Notes under the pieces: model-generated
The model's input: only the letters and a program-made list of their open reading frames with translations
The model's database searches: none
Told to the model about the DNA's origin: nothing
Shown here: positions 52,851-62,807 of the stretch, one piece after another
Position numbering within the stretch: position 1 is the first letter of the stretch
How the letters are laid out: every line of letters begins with the position of its first letter
Made by a program: the position numbers and the translations under genes
DNA from: Aquirickettsiella gammari
Lineage (GTDB): Bacteria > Pseudomonadota > Gammaproteobacteria > Diplorickettsiales > Diplorickettsiaceae
Length of the DNA stretch: 64,000 nt
Assembly: GCA_963701065.1 (NCBI GenBank)
Contig: OY969558.1
Location: 248,001 to 312,000 of the forward strand
Reading direction: 5' to 3'

Positions 52851-53915
52851 TCAGTTATCATTGACTAATTCATTCACCTGCAACGCGGCAAAAACTTCAT
52901 TAAATTGCTGAGTAACGCGCAAAAAAGTGGTGCGTTTAGACAATTCTTTTAAACGTTGCGCACCAACATAGGTACAGGTAGAACGCAAGCCGCCTAGAAT
53001 ATCGAGTACGGTATTTTCTACCTTGCCTCGATAAGGGACATTCACTGAGCGCCCTTCACTGGCGCGATAAGCATTCATCTTGCCATGATGTTTATGCATT
53101 GCCTCACTCGAACTCATGCCATAAAAGCGCATAAACCATTTGCCATTTCCCTCTACTTTTTCACCGGAACATTCTTCATGACCTGCTAACATTCCACCTA
53201 GCATAACAAAGTCTGCTCCGGCGGCAAATGCTTTGGCGACATCGCCGGGCGATACACAACCGCCGTCGGCACACAAATGCCCCCCTAAACCATGCACGGC
53301 ATCAGCACACTCGATAATAGCCGAGAGCTGTGGATAACCGACACCGGTCTTTAATCGTGTCGTACAAACAGAACCCGGGCCGATACCTACTTTGACAATA
53401 TCTGCTCCGGCCAAAACCAATTCTTCGGCCATTTCAGCCGTCACTACATTGCCCGCTATTAAGGTTTTTTTAGGATATTTTTTACGTAAGGCACGAATAC
53501 TATCGACAAAACGTTGCGTGTAACCATTGGCCACATCAATGCAAATAAAAGGCGTTGGTGCTACCTTAATGATCTGCTCAAGCATCTGACTATCTTCGCG
53601 TTTAATACCCGCGGTAGGGAAACAAAAATTACGTTGTTTTTTTTCTGCGCTATAGAATTTTTTCCAATCTTGTAGACTGGCAAATTTATCAATTGCCGTC
53701 AGCAACTTGTGTTTGGCTAAACTTTTTGCCATAGCGAAGGTTCCAGTATGATCCATATTGGATGCAATAATGGGAATACCTTGCCAAGAAAATCGTGAAT
53801 GTTTAAAGATATATTCGCGTGTTAAATCAACATCTGCACGCGTTTGTAGGGTACTGCGTTTAGGACGAATTAATACATCTTTAAAGTCTAATCTTATTTC
53901 TTGCTCGATGCGCAT
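52851..53915 (-). CDS. guaC: GMP reductase
   Basis: The 354-residue product begins [22 protein letters not shown], matching E. coli GuaC ([22 protein letters not shown]), so I set the start at the ATG at 53915, four codons inside the frame. The catalytic Cys is in [12 protein letters not shown], and [26 protein letters not shown] is the phosphate-binding block. It lacks the CBS domains of IMP dehydrogenase. It reduces GMP to IMP with NADPH. It is divergent from polA. Confidence 0.95.
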   Translation of the reverse strand: [354 protein letters not shown]

Positions 53916-54012
53916 AGTTGACCTCATTACTCATAAACTGACTAGCCCGCTTGCATGCTATGCTCGCGTTATATAGAAACCGCTCGTTCTTCACCTAGAA
54001 TAAGCGGGCGTA

Positions 54013-54025
54013 TGGTATCATACCA
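54013..54025. promoter_or_regulatory. 13-bp palindrome in the guaC/polA spacer
   Basis: TGGTATCATACCA is a perfect inverted repeat around a central C, 35 bases upstream of the polA start. It may be an operator for either divergent gene, but I cannot assign a regulator, and a short palindrome can arise by chance. Confidence 0.3.
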
Positions 54026-54059
54026 GTAAGCTGTATGATGAGTGTGTTGCTTAAATTCT

Positions 54060-56759
54060 ATGAAAAAGTCTCTTATTTTAGTCGATGGCACTTCCTATCT
54101 CTATCGCGCCTTTCATGCCCTCCCCCCTTTAAGTAATTCGAAAGGAGAACCCACGGGTGCTGTTTATGGGGTAATTAGTATGCTACGCAAATTAATTAAA
54201 GAGACCCAACCTGAATATATTGCGGTTGTTTTTGATGCCAAAGGTAAAACCTTTCGTGAAGAATTATATAGTGCTTATAAAGCCCATCGTCCTACGATGC
54301 CGGATGAGTTACAGCAACAAATAGAACCTCTTTATGCCATCGTGCGCAGTTTAGGCCTAGCAACGATCATACATCCTGGCGTTGAAGCCGATGATGTGAT
54401 TGGCACATTAGCTGAATGCGCGCTACAACAACATTTATCGGTATTGATTTCAACCGGTGATAAAGACTTTGCTCAATTAGTTGGTGAACAAATTAGCTTG
54501 GTCAATACCATGACCAATACACAGTTAGATCGTCAAGGCGTCATCGATAAGTTTGGTGTCAGCCCAGAACAAATAACCGATTATTTGAGCTTGATTGGGG
54601 ATTCGGTCGATAACGTACCCGGCATTCCCAATGTCGGACCCAAAACAGCGGCAAAATGGCTCAATCAATACGGCGATTTAGCCTCACTGATAAAAAATGC
54701 CGATAAAATTAAAGGGAAAGTCGGTGAAAACTTAAAAGCAAACCTTGCACAACTTCCCTTGTCACATCAATTGGTGACGATTAAAAAGGATGTTGAGATT
54801 GACTTTAATTTAGAACAGTTACGTCCTAAAGCACCTGATTTATTAGCACTCATGGACCTGTATAAAAAATTAGAGTTTAAAGGATGGATCAAAGAATTAG
54901 AAAAAAAGATGGATCCAGCGCATCAAGCAACTCATCAAGCTCCAACTCAACAAACCGCTTACTCGTTAATTCTTGACCAAAAAACATTTGAGCACTATTT
55001 GCAACAATTAGCCGCTGCCAAAATTTGGGCCTTTGATACCGAAACAAACAGTTTAGATGTGATGCAAGCTGAACTTGTCGGCCTATCCTTTGCAATAAAT
55101 GGCAGGCAAGCAGTTTATATTCCGCTTGCGCATGATTATGCGGGCGCCCCGCAACAATTGGATCGCACTTGGGTTTTGCAGCAATTAAAACCCTTATTTG
55201 AAGATCTTAAACAACTTAAAATAGGACATAATCTAAAATACGATATGGGCGTTTTGGCAAATTATGGCATTCAATTACAAGGTTTAGGCTTTGATACGAT
55301 GTTAGAGTCTTACTTACTCGATAGTGCGAGTAATCAACATAGTCTCGACAGTGCGGCCATCAAGCATCTTGATCATAAAACCATTCGCTTTGAAGAGATC
55401 GCCGGAAAAGGGGCTAAACAAAAAACCTTTAACCAAATCGAACTCCAACAAGCCGGGCCTTATGCGGCTGAGGATGCGGATATCACGTTACGTTTACACC
55501 AAACCCTTAAACCACAATTAGATGCTTTGCCCAAGCTATGCCAAGTTTTTACCACGATAGAAATGCCCTTGGTTTCAGTATTATCGCGTATAGAACGTTA
55601 CGGTGTTTTGGTCGACGCGCAATTATTGCAAAAACAAAGTCGCTCCCTAGCTAAGCGCTTATTGAGTTTAGAAGAAAAAATTTACCAGCTGGTGGGTAAA
55701 GCTTTTAATTTAGGATCGCCGAAACAATTGCAGACTATTCTATTTACCGAACAAGGGCTACCCATCTTAGAGAAAACACCGAAGGGGCAAGCCTCCACCT
55801 CCGAGGCCGTCTTACAAGCGCTTGCGATTCAATTCCCGCTTGCCAAACTTATTTTAAAACACCGTAGTTTAAGTAAATTAAAATCAACTTATACCGATAA
55901 GCTTCCCTTACAAATTAATCCCAAAACGGGTCGTATACATACCTCTTACCATCAAGCCGCCGTCGTCACCGGGCGCCTTTCTTCATCCGATCCGAATCTG
56001 CAAAATATTCCAGCACGTACTAAAGAAGGCCGAAAAATTCGCCAGGCGTTTATTGCGCCAGCCGGTTATCAGATCCTGGCGGCCGATTATTCACAAATCG
56101 AATTACGCATAATGGCGCACCTTTCTCAAGATAAAGGTTTGTTGGATGCCTTTGCACAAGGTCTTGATATCCATCGCGCCACGGCGGCCGAAGTACTTAA
56201 TATTCCCTTGCAGCAAGTAAACCGCGAACAACGTCGCAGTGCCAAAGCGGTTAATTTCGGCCTCATTTATGGCATGTCTGCTTTTGGTTTGGCGCGCCAA
56301 TTAGGCATTAGCCGTGAAGCTGCGAAAGATTATATTGATCGTTATTTTTCTCGCTATCCGGGTGTAAAAGAATATATGCAACGTACCCGTCAACAAGCGC
56401 ACCAGCAAGCTTATGTCTCGACCCTTTTGGGTCGACGTTTACATTTAGCACATATTAATTCCAGTGATTCTTTACAACGCAGGGCCAGTGAACGTGCGGC
56501 CATCAATGCACCGTTACAAGGAAGTGCCGCCGACATCATAAAAAAAGCCATGATCAGCATCGATCGTGCTTTGTCACAGCATCATCTTAAAGCACACATG
56601 ATAATGCAAGTCCATGACGAGCTCGTTTTTGAAGTGGCTGATTCAGATCTCAATAAAACTCAACAATTGATTGAGAATTTGATGGTTAATACGACTAAGC
56701 TATCTGTTCCACTGACAGTCGATATCCAAGTAGGTCCTAATTGGGATAAAACCCTTTAG
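54060..56759 (+). CDS. polA: DNA polymerase I
   Basis: The 899-residue product starts MKKSLILVDGTSYLYRAFHAL; the ATG at 54060 is chosen over an upstream in-frame Met because homologues start there. It has three domains: 5'-3' exonuclease (residues 1-290, with GVEADDVIGTLA and SLIGDSVDNVPGIPNVGPKTA), an apparently active 3'-5' exonuclease (FDTETNSLD and the later YAAEDADITLRL), and the polymerase with motif A ADYSQIELRI, motif B RRSAKAVNFGLIYGM and motif C MQVHDELVFE. It serves Okazaki fragment processing and repair. Confidence 0.97.
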   Translation: MKKSLILVDGTSYLYRAFHALPPLSNSKGEPTGAVYGVISMLRKLIKETQPEYIAVVFDAKGKTFREELYSAYKAHRPTMPDELQQQIEPLYAIVRSLGLATIIHPGVEADDVIGTLAECALQQHLSVLISTGDKDFAQLVGEQISLVNTMTNTQLDRQGVIDKFGVSPEQITDYLSLIGDSVDNVPGIPNVGPKTAAKWLNQYGDLASLIKNADKIKGKVGENLKANLAQLPLSHQLVTIKKDVEIDFNLEQLRPKAPDLLALMDLYKKLEFKGWIKELEKKMDPAHQATHQAPTQQTAYSLILDQKTFEHYLQQLAAAKIWAFDTETNSLDVMQAELVGLSFAINGRQAVYIPLAHDYAGAPQQLDRTWVLQQLKPLFEDLKQLKIGHNLKYDMGVLANYGIQLQGLGFDTMLESYLLDSASNQHSLDSAAIKHLDHKTIRFEEIAGKGAKQKTFNQIELQQAGPYAAEDADITLRLHQTLKPQLDALPKLCQVFTTIEMPLVSVLSRIERYGVLVDAQLLQKQSRSLAKRLLSLEEKIYQLVGKAFNLGSPKQLQTILFTEQGLPILEKTPKGQASTSEAVLQALAIQFPLAKLILKHRSLSKLKSTYTDKLPLQINPKTGRIHTSYHQAAVVTGRLSSSDPNLQNIPARTKEGRKIRQAFIAPAGYQILAADYSQIELRIMAHLSQDKGLLDAFAQGLDIHRATAAEVLNIPLQQVNREQRRSAKAVNFGLIYGMSAFGLARQLGISREAAKDYIDRYFSRYPGVKEYMQRTRQQAHQQAYVSTLLGRRLHLAHINSSDSLQRRASERAAINAPLQGSAADIIKKAMISIDRALSQHHLKAHMIMQVHDELVFEVADSDLNKTQQLIENLMVNTTKLSVPLTVDIQVGPNWDKTL

Positions 56760-57050
56760 CTTAAATATTTCAGCGCATCCGCTCAAAATTTAATTACCTA
56801 AAATGACCTATTAGGTATAAAGTGCTCACGCTTATTAAACTACATAAGCGCAGGTTAGCGATTTTAAGGTCAAACGGGCTTATATCTACTTAAGTTTTTC
56901 CGTGCATAAGAGAAACTCTTAGCTTTCAGGGCTATGCCCTATGCTTTTCCCATGCTAAACTTACAACACTTGGTTATAAGCTAAATAAATTTAAGGCCAA
57001 GGCTTTTTGAGATTATATTTATATTTAAAATTTGCATGGAGAAGCTAATT

Positions 57051-57332
57051 ATGTCTAAAGGGCAACTACAAGATCCTTTTCTAAACACATTGCGCAAGGA
57101 TAAAGTCCCTGTTTCTATCTACCTTGTTAATGGGATAAAATTGCAGGGTTTAGTTGAATCATTTGATAATTTCGTGGTGTTGTTAAAAAACTCAGTCAGC
57201 CAGATGGTCTATAAACATGCTATTTCAACAGTCGTTCCGGCACGAAATGTTAAATTAGCCAATATCGAAGAAAATAACGATCTACAAAGTTGTAATCTGA
57301 CCGACGAGGAACTCGAAATCAGTAATGCTTGA
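57051..57332 (+). CDS. hfq: RNA chaperone Hfq
   Basis: The 93-residue product starts at the ATG at 57051 behind GGAG (57039). Sm1 is LQDPFLNTLRKDKVPVSIYLVNGIKLQG and Sm2 ends with the diagnostic YKHAISTVVP. The C-terminal tail is short and acidic. Hfq hexamers pair small RNAs with mRNAs. The stop region overlaps the start of the hflX remnant by 8 bases. Confidence 0.97.
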   Translation: MSKGQLQDPFLNTLRKDKVPVSIYLVNGIKLQGLVESFDNFVVLLKNSVSQMVYKHAISTVVPARNVKLANIEENNDLQSCNLTDEELEISNA

Positions 57333-57561
57333 ACGTTCCCAATGCGGTGAGCTAGCGCTCAATCTCTATTTTTTTAAGAAATATGAAAGTGAAGAAATAA
57401 TAAAAGAATTTCAGCAGCTAGCTCTAGCGGCGGGCGTTAATGCCAGGGCGACAACGTCAGTATTGATTCATTATAACAGGGCATCGTTGAATGTCTTATT
57501 TGTTAAGAAATACGCTGGCAAAAATCGTATCCCTTCTCTGGTCATCCTATCGAAACCTTAG
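57325..57561 (+). pseudogene. hflX: Truncated hflX remnant
   Basis: The 78-residue ORF resembles only the first 70 residues of the GTPase HflX: MLERSQCGELALNLYFF parallels MFDRYDAGEQAVLVHIYF, EFQQLALAAGVNA parallels EFESLVSSAGVEA, and VLFVKKYAGK parallels the KYFVGEGK region. A full HflX has about 430 residues and GTPase motifs; none follow in the next 366 bases before hflK. Its place between hfq and hflK is exactly that of hflX in E. coli. The gene has therefore lost its core, although the short ORF could still be translated. Confidence 0.68.
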
Positions 57562-57927
57562 CGCAAATCCCAAGGTAAACCGAAAAAATAAACGTTTGAA
57601 AAAAAGGCGCTGAATTAATAGTTGCCAGAATGGCTCAGCCTGCATAAAATGCATACCTTGAGTCGCAAGGCCCTAGGGATGTAATATATTCAGATTAGTC
57701 AATATCTTAGCGTGGTTTAAATCGAATAACGACGCACGAATGAGACTTTTTTGAGTGTATTTGACACCTATGTGCTAAAAAGCGGTACACTGGTTGCTGC
57801 CGGAAAATAGTCAGTTGATAAATTTTGCCGGTTGGCTAGTTTATTTTGACAAGTTAGCGACTTGCATCGCGATTGAAAAATGCCGCCTCTAGAAACATCT
57901 TAAAAAGCTAAAAAATTGGAGCACGCT
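57562..57927. other. Spacer left by hflX loss, with candidate hflK promoter
   Basis: No ORF or recognisable HflX motif is found in this 366-base stretch. TTGACA at 57761-57766 and TACACT at 57786-57791, with a rather long 19-base spacing, could drive hflK-hflC now that readthrough from hfq may be broken. Confidence 0.4.
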
Positions 57928-59103
57928 ATGCCCTGGAACGAACCGGGTGATCCCAGTAAAAACAAAGATCCGTGGACAGGTCGACCTAAACAGACTCCGC
58001 CTGATCTGGAAGCATTCCTACGTGATTTGTGTAAAAAAATTATAGCTTTATTTAAGCTACGGATTTTTAATAAAAAACCGGCTATTATGGCCCGGTCCTT
58101 CTCACCCATCCAACTTAACACCAAAGCAATGGGGGTTATTGTTGTTTTTTGTTTATTGGCTTGGCTCGCATTCGGCCTTTTTAAAGTCAATACCGCCGAA
58201 CAAGCCATCGTGACTCGCTTTGGAAAATATAGTGCGACTTTTGATCCGGGATATCATTGGATCCTAAGACCTATCCAACAATATACACTCGTTGATACGG
58301 GGAAAATCAAAAAATTTTCCACGACGGTTCAGCTATTAACCAAAGATGAAAATAAAATATCCGTTGTTCTGAATATTGATTATTCGATAGTTAATGCCCG
58401 CAATTACCTTTTTAGCACAGACCAGCCACTGTTAAACCTACAAGAAATCACTCATAATGCAGCAAATCGTGTCCTCAGCCAATTCAGCTTAGTCCAACTT
58501 CAAGCTAGCTCGCGCTTTTTGCTCGAAGAACGCTTACAACAACAGCTCGATAGCTTCATGAGCAAGAATGAAACCGGATTAGCGATTAAAAATATTGAGC
58601 TGACCTCTATCGAAGTTCCGGAACAGCTTAAAGCCTCATTGCTCGATGTAGCTAATGCTAAAAGGGATAAAGAACAACTGGAAAATCAAGCTAAAGCGTA
58701 CGCGATTCAAATTGAGCCAAGTGCCAAAGCAAAGGCGCAACGCTTGATAGCCGATGCAAAAACCTACCGGCAAGAAGCTGTCTTAAAAGCAAAGACCGAA
58801 ACAACGCGCTTCTTAGCCTTATTACCCGCTTATCAAGCATCGCCTACCTTGACACGCCAGCGGCTTTACCTAGAAGCCTTACAAACTATGATGGCACACA
58901 GTAATAAACTCATTGTTGCCAATACGGCTAATACGCATTTTTCTTTAAGATTAGATGAACCTGTCGCCACTCAAGCTATCAATGCACCCAAATTGTCTGA
59001 ACTATCTGCGACTGACAATAAAACCAGCGCTACAAATGAAGTAAATGGCAAAACCGACCACGCTATACCGAGTAGTTATGACATAACGGGGGGATATGAA
59101 TGA
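57928..59103 (+). CDS. hflK: FtsH protease modulator HflK
   Basis: The 391-residue product starts MPWNEPGDPSKNKDPW, matching E. coli HflK MAWNQPGN...DRDPW, so I chose the ATG at 57928 with GGAG upstream rather than the TTG at 57916. A Gly/Pro-rich cytosolic end, PPDLEAFLRDL, one membrane helix (VIVVFCLLAWLAFGLF) and an SPFH/band-7 domain starting at VNTAEQAIVTRFGKY follow. HflK with HflC encloses the membrane protease FtsH. It overlaps hflC by 4 bases. Confidence 0.95.
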   Translation: MPWNEPGDPSKNKDPWTGRPKQTPPDLEAFLRDLCKKIIALFKLRIFNKKPAIMARSFSPIQLNTKAMGVIVVFCLLAWLAFGLFKVNTAEQAIVTRFGKYSATFDPGYHWILRPIQQYTLVDTGKIKKFSTTVQLLTKDENKISVVLNIDYSIVNARNYLFSTDQPLLNLQEITHNAANRVLSQFSLVQLQASSRFLLEERLQQQLDSFMSKNETGLAIKNIELTSIEVPEQLKASLLDVANAKRDKEQLENQAKAYAIQIEPSAKAKAQRLIADAKTYRQEAVLKAKTETTRFLALLPAYQASPTLTRQRLYLEALQTMMAHSNKLIVANTANTHFSLRLDEPVATQAINAPKLSELSATDNKTSATNEVNGKTDHAIPSSYDITGGYE

Positions 59104-60035
59104 TGATGATTCGTATTCGAAAAAAAATCCATTTACTGCTTGGCTTTTTGGTCGCTTTATTATTGATAATTTATCAAAGTGCAATTATCGTACCAGAAGG
59201 ACATAGTGCTTTATTGTTACAGTCCGGTCGCTTAGTAAGAAACACGCATGGACAACACGCGGTCCTTAAGCCGGGATTACACTTTAAAATTCCTTTCTTG
59301 GTGCAGTCGCTACGACTGGATAATCGCTTGCAAACACTCACATTCCAAGAGTCAGCTTATTCAAGCTTAATAGCCGGTAAACCTATTGCCGTTGATTACT
59401 ACGCTAACTGGCGTATCGCTAATCCGGCCACTTATTACCAATACACTAAAAATAATTTACCCCAAGTCAATTTATTAATTCAGCAGCAAATCACTGCTTT
59501 GTTTCAGGATAAGCGGGCCAGCGTGCCATTTAGCGAACTCATCCTACACGACTCGACACAACTAAACGCCGCGATAAGCAGCGCTAATAAAAAACTTGAT
59601 GCGGCAGGGATCCGCATTGTGGATATCGGCTTTAAACAAATGCAACCCTCAGCCGCTGCTGATGCCGTGCTATTAAACAATATGAGTTCTGAACAAGAGA
59701 ATATGGCCATGGCACAACGAGCCAATGGAAAAGCCAATGCGGAATTAATTCATCTAACAGCAGATAATTCGGTTAGTTTAATCTTGGCCAAAGCCGAAGA
59801 AGAAGCCGCACAAATTCGCGCCGAAGGAGAGGCTGAGGCGGCAAAGATATACAACTTGGCTTATCATAAAAACCCAGAATTTGCTTCCTTTTACCTCAAT
59901 TTACAGGCCTATCAAAACGGCTTTACACTATCTGCGAAGGACAATTTTTTGCTATTAAACGCAAAAAGTGATCTGTTAAATAATTCAGAAAATAGTCGCC
60001 GTACTGCTGGCAAACCATTCAAACTAAAAACCTAA
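59100..60035 (+). CDS. hflC: FtsH protease modulator HflC
   Basis: The 311-residue product has one N-terminal membrane helix (LLLGFLVALLLIIYQSAII) and an SPFH domain (VPEGHSALLLQSGRLV, PGLHFKIPFLVQSLRLDNRLQTL). The helical C-terminal part has the Ala/Glu-rich ILAKAEEEAAQIRAEGEAEA typical of HflC. It partners HflK. Three Met codons at the start leave the exact start open by two residues. Confidence 0.95.
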   Translation: MMMIRIRKKIHLLLGFLVALLLIIYQSAIIVPEGHSALLLQSGRLVRNTHGQHAVLKPGLHFKIPFLVQSLRLDNRLQTLTFQESAYSSLIAGKPIAVDYYANWRIANPATYYQYTKNNLPQVNLLIQQQITALFQDKRASVPFSELILHDSTQLNAAISSANKKLDAAGIRIVDIGFKQMQPSAAADAVLLNNMSSEQENMAMAQRANGKANAELIHLTADNSVSLILAKAEEEAAQIRAEGEAEAAKIYNLAYHKNPEFASFYLNLQAYQNGFTLSAKDNFLLLNAKSDLLNNSENSRRTAGKPFKLKT

Positions 60036-60133
60036 ATCCTAGCCTCGTCATTGGAAAAATCTAACCATGAAAATACAAGTTACTCTTAACAACAGAAACG
60101 CCGCCTACGAATCCATTTTTGTAGCGTTTTAAC

Positions 60134-61420
60134 ATGACTAAGACTCTCATTATTATTGGTTGCCAATGGGGTGACGAAGGAAAAGGAAAGATAGTTGACC
60201 TGTTAACGCAGCATGTTAAAGCGGTAGTACGCTTTCAAGGCGGGCACAATGCCGGCCATACCCTGGTCATTCAAGGCAAAAAAACCATCTTACGCTTAAT
60301 TCCTTCGGGCATTTTACATGCCGGAGTCGAATGCTTGATTGGCAATGGGGTGGTTATTTCACCCGAAGCCTTGCTCAAAGAAATCGCAGAATTAGAACAG
60401 CAAGGGATCCCGGCTCGCCAACGTCTCAGACTCAGTGCGACCTGTCCTATCATTTTACCTTCGCATATTGCACTCGATGAAGCACGCGAAAAAATTGCCA
60501 AAACTGCGATTGGAACGACGAAACGCGGAATAGGTCCTGCTTATGAAGATAAAGTAGCGCGACGTGGTCTGCGACTCTGTGACTTTTTTAATCCCGATCA
60601 ATTCGCTGAAAAATTAAAAGTACTGCTTCATTATCATAATTTTTTATTAGCAAACTATTATCAAGCCGAAACTCTCGACTACGATAAAACCTGTAGGCGT
60701 TTATTGGAGTTAGGAAAAGAGTTAGTGCCCTTAATTATCGATGTCCCCGCACTCTTAGCACAATATCATCGTGCTGGAAAATCCTTGTTATTTGAAGGAG
60801 CACAAGGTACTTTTTTAGATATCGATCAAGGCACTTATCCTTTTGTCACTTCTTCTAATACCATTGCAGGTTCGGCCGCTACAGGCAGTGGCTTGGGCAT
60901 CCGTTATTTTGATTATGTCTTAGGCGTTAGCAAAGCCTATAGCACCCGGGTCGGAAACGGTGTCTTTCCAACCGAGTTACTCGATCAAGCGGGAAATGAA
61001 CTTCGCGATCGCGGTAATGAATATGGCAGCGTCACTAAACGCCCGCGTCGTTGCGGCTGGCTAGATAGCGTTTTATTGCGCCGCGCGGTACAACTCAATA
61101 GTGTATCCGGTCTGTGTCTGACTAAGCTGGATGTCTTAGACAAAATGCCACACATTAAGATCTGTACTGCTTATCAATTAGGCGATCAAACTCTAAAGGA
61201 TTTACCGTTAAATCCAGAGGATTTAACGCATTGTATCCCTATTTACGAGGAATTAGATGGCTGGCAATCACCCACAACGCCTATAAAAACATTTGCTAAA
61301 CTGCCAAAAAATGCGCAGGCTTATTTACGTCGTATCGAAGAGTTAGTCGGTGTGCCGATTGTTATTATTTCTACCGGCGCTGATAGGGATGAAACCATCG
61401 TATTGGAGAAAATAATTTAG
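60134..61420 (+). CDS. purA: Adenylosuccinate synthetase
   Basis: The 428-residue product has the GTP-binding loop QWGDEGKGKIVD and HNAGHT at the N-terminus, ATCPIILPSHIALDEAREK, the IMP-binding GTTKRGIGPAYEDK, and LFEGAQGTFLDID near residue 220. It makes adenylosuccinate from IMP and aspartate. The order hflK-hflC-purA agrees with related genomes, where hflC is often followed by purA. Confidence 0.97.
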   Translation: MTKTLIIIGCQWGDEGKGKIVDLLTQHVKAVVRFQGGHNAGHTLVIQGKKTILRLIPSGILHAGVECLIGNGVVISPEALLKEIAELEQQGIPARQRLRLSATCPIILPSHIALDEAREKIAKTAIGTTKRGIGPAYEDKVARRGLRLCDFFNPDQFAEKLKVLLHYHNFLLANYYQAETLDYDKTCRRLLELGKELVPLIIDVPALLAQYHRAGKSLLFEGAQGTFLDIDQGTYPFVTSSNTIAGSAATGSGLGIRYFDYVLGVSKAYSTRVGNGVFPTELLDQAGNELRDRGNEYGSVTKRPRRCGWLDSVLLRRAVQLNSVSGLCLTKLDVLDKMPHIKICTAYQLGDQTLKDLPLNPEDLTHCIPIYEELDGWQSPTTPIKTFAKLPKNAQAYLRRIEELVGVPIVIISTGADRDETIVLEKII

Positions 61421-61450
61421 CTTAAAATGAATAATATAAGAAAAAAACTA

Positions 61451-61479
61451 TAGTGATTTTAAATATTTATTCTTATAAT
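61451..61479 (+). promoter_or_regulatory. Candidate promoter of the sugar-modification genes
   Basis: A consensus -10 element TATAAT (61474-61479) lies 17 bases after a weak -35 TAGTGA (61451-61456), about 90 bases before the 3-dehydrase-like gene. Only the -10 is convincing. Confidence 0.35.
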
Positions 61480-61570
61480 TAGGCAGCGATATCATACGCT
61501 TTTACGGATAAAAGACTTTATCCTTATTCAGGAAGTCTTAGTAACCACTTAAAATCGAAGGTAATTAAAT

Positions 61571-62806
61571 ATGGATAATGCTAAATTACCAAGAGTCCCT
61601 TATGGGATGACGGTTCATGGTAAAGAGGAAATAGACGCGGTTATCAATGTACTAAAAACCTCGACACAGATGGGAAAGCATGTTTTAGAGATGGAGCAAA
61701 AGATCGCTTGCTTGTTTGATAAAAAATTTGGAATTATGCTGAACTCAGGTTCTTCTGCTAATTATTTAGCGATAGAAGTTCTTGGACTCCCTGAAAACTC
61801 AGAAGTTATTACCCCTATTTTAACCTTTTCAACAACCGTTGCGCCGCTAATACGTAATAAATTAATTCCTGTTTTTGCCGATGTCAGTCCTGGCACTTAC
61901 AACATCGATGCGGACCAAATCATCGCATTAATTAGTGAAAAAACCAAAGCAATGATGATTCCAAATCTATTGGGCAACCTACCTAACTGGCGGCAAATAA
62001 AAGAAATTGCTAATCAGTACAACTTAATTCTCATTGAAGACTCCGCAGATACTTTAGGCGCGACTTTAGAGAGACAACCCATTGGACGCTTTACCGATAT
62101 CAGTACAACTAGCTTTTATGGCTCGCATGTTATCAATTGTGCCGGCAATGGTGGTATGTTGTGTGTTAATGATGAAGAACTTGCTAAGCGCGCTAAATTA
62201 TTACGCAGCTGGGGAAGAAGTTCTTCATTATTTATCGAATCTGAAAGCGTTGAGCATCGCTTTAATAAAAAAATTGATACTATTCCATACGATGCAAAAT
62301 TCATTTTTGAAGCTATCGGCTATAACTTTGAACCTTCTGAATTAGGCGCCGCTTTTGGTTTAGTTCAGCTCAACAAATTAAAACAGAATATAAAATTAAG
62401 AGAAAATTATTTTAAGCAACATTATGATTTTTTCTCCGAGTATGAGGATTGGTTTATATTACCGCAACAACTAGTTAACTCGGTAACAGGCTGGTTAGCT
62501 TTTCCCTTAACTTTAAAAGATAATGCCCCTTTTACACGTACGCAAATGCAAATTTTTCTCGAAAAAAGAAATATTCAAACGAGAACTGTCTTTACAGGAA
62601 ATATTTTAAAACAACCTGGATTTAGCAAAATACTGCATAAAAAAAATACACAAGGTTATAAGAACGCAGATAAAGTCATGCGAGGTGGAATTTTATTTGC
62701 GGTTCATCATGGTCTGACAGAAGCGATGATCGATCATATACATTCTTCTTTTAAATTATTTGCTGATCAAGTAGCCGTAACCAACACGGGACTCTCGTAT
62801 ATATGA
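61571..62806 (+). CDS. DegT/DnrJ-fold PLP enzyme with His in place of Lys; probable deoxysugar 3-dehydrase
   Basis: The 411-residue product has the DegT/StrS aspartate-aminotransferase fold (LNSGSSANYLAIEVL, ITPILTFSTTVAP, LIEDSADTLGATL). At the site where aminotransferases carry the PLP-binding Lys (SFHPxK) it has SFYGSH, that is, His. This replacement is the hallmark of the CDP-6-deoxy-glucose 3-dehydrase E1 (SFYPAH) and of ColD, which remove the C3 hydroxyl of a 4-keto-6-deoxy sugar nucleotide. So a 3,6-dideoxyhexose pathway is likely. RBS AAGG lies nine bases before the ATG. The next gene follows 1 base after the stop. Confidence 0.82.
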   Translation: MDNAKLPRVPYGMTVHGKEEIDAVINVLKTSTQMGKHVLEMEQKIACLFDKKFGIMLNSGSSANYLAIEVLGLPENSEVITPILTFSTTVAPLIRNKLIPVFADVSPGTYNIDADQIIALISEKTKAMMIPNLLGNLPNWRQIKEIANQYNLILIEDSADTLGATLERQPIGRFTDISTTSFYGSHVINCAGNGGMLCVNDEELAKRAKLLRSWGRSSSLFIESESVEHRFNKKIDTIPYDAKFIFEAIGYNFEPSELGAAFGLVQLNKLKQNIKLRENYFKQHYDFFSEYEDWFILPQQLVNSVTGWLAFPLTLKDNAPFTRTQMQIFLEKRNIQTRTVFTGNILKQPGFSKILHKKNTQGYKNADKVMRGGILFAVHHGLTEAMIDHIHSSFKLFADQVAVTNTGLSYI

Positions 62807-62807
62807 T

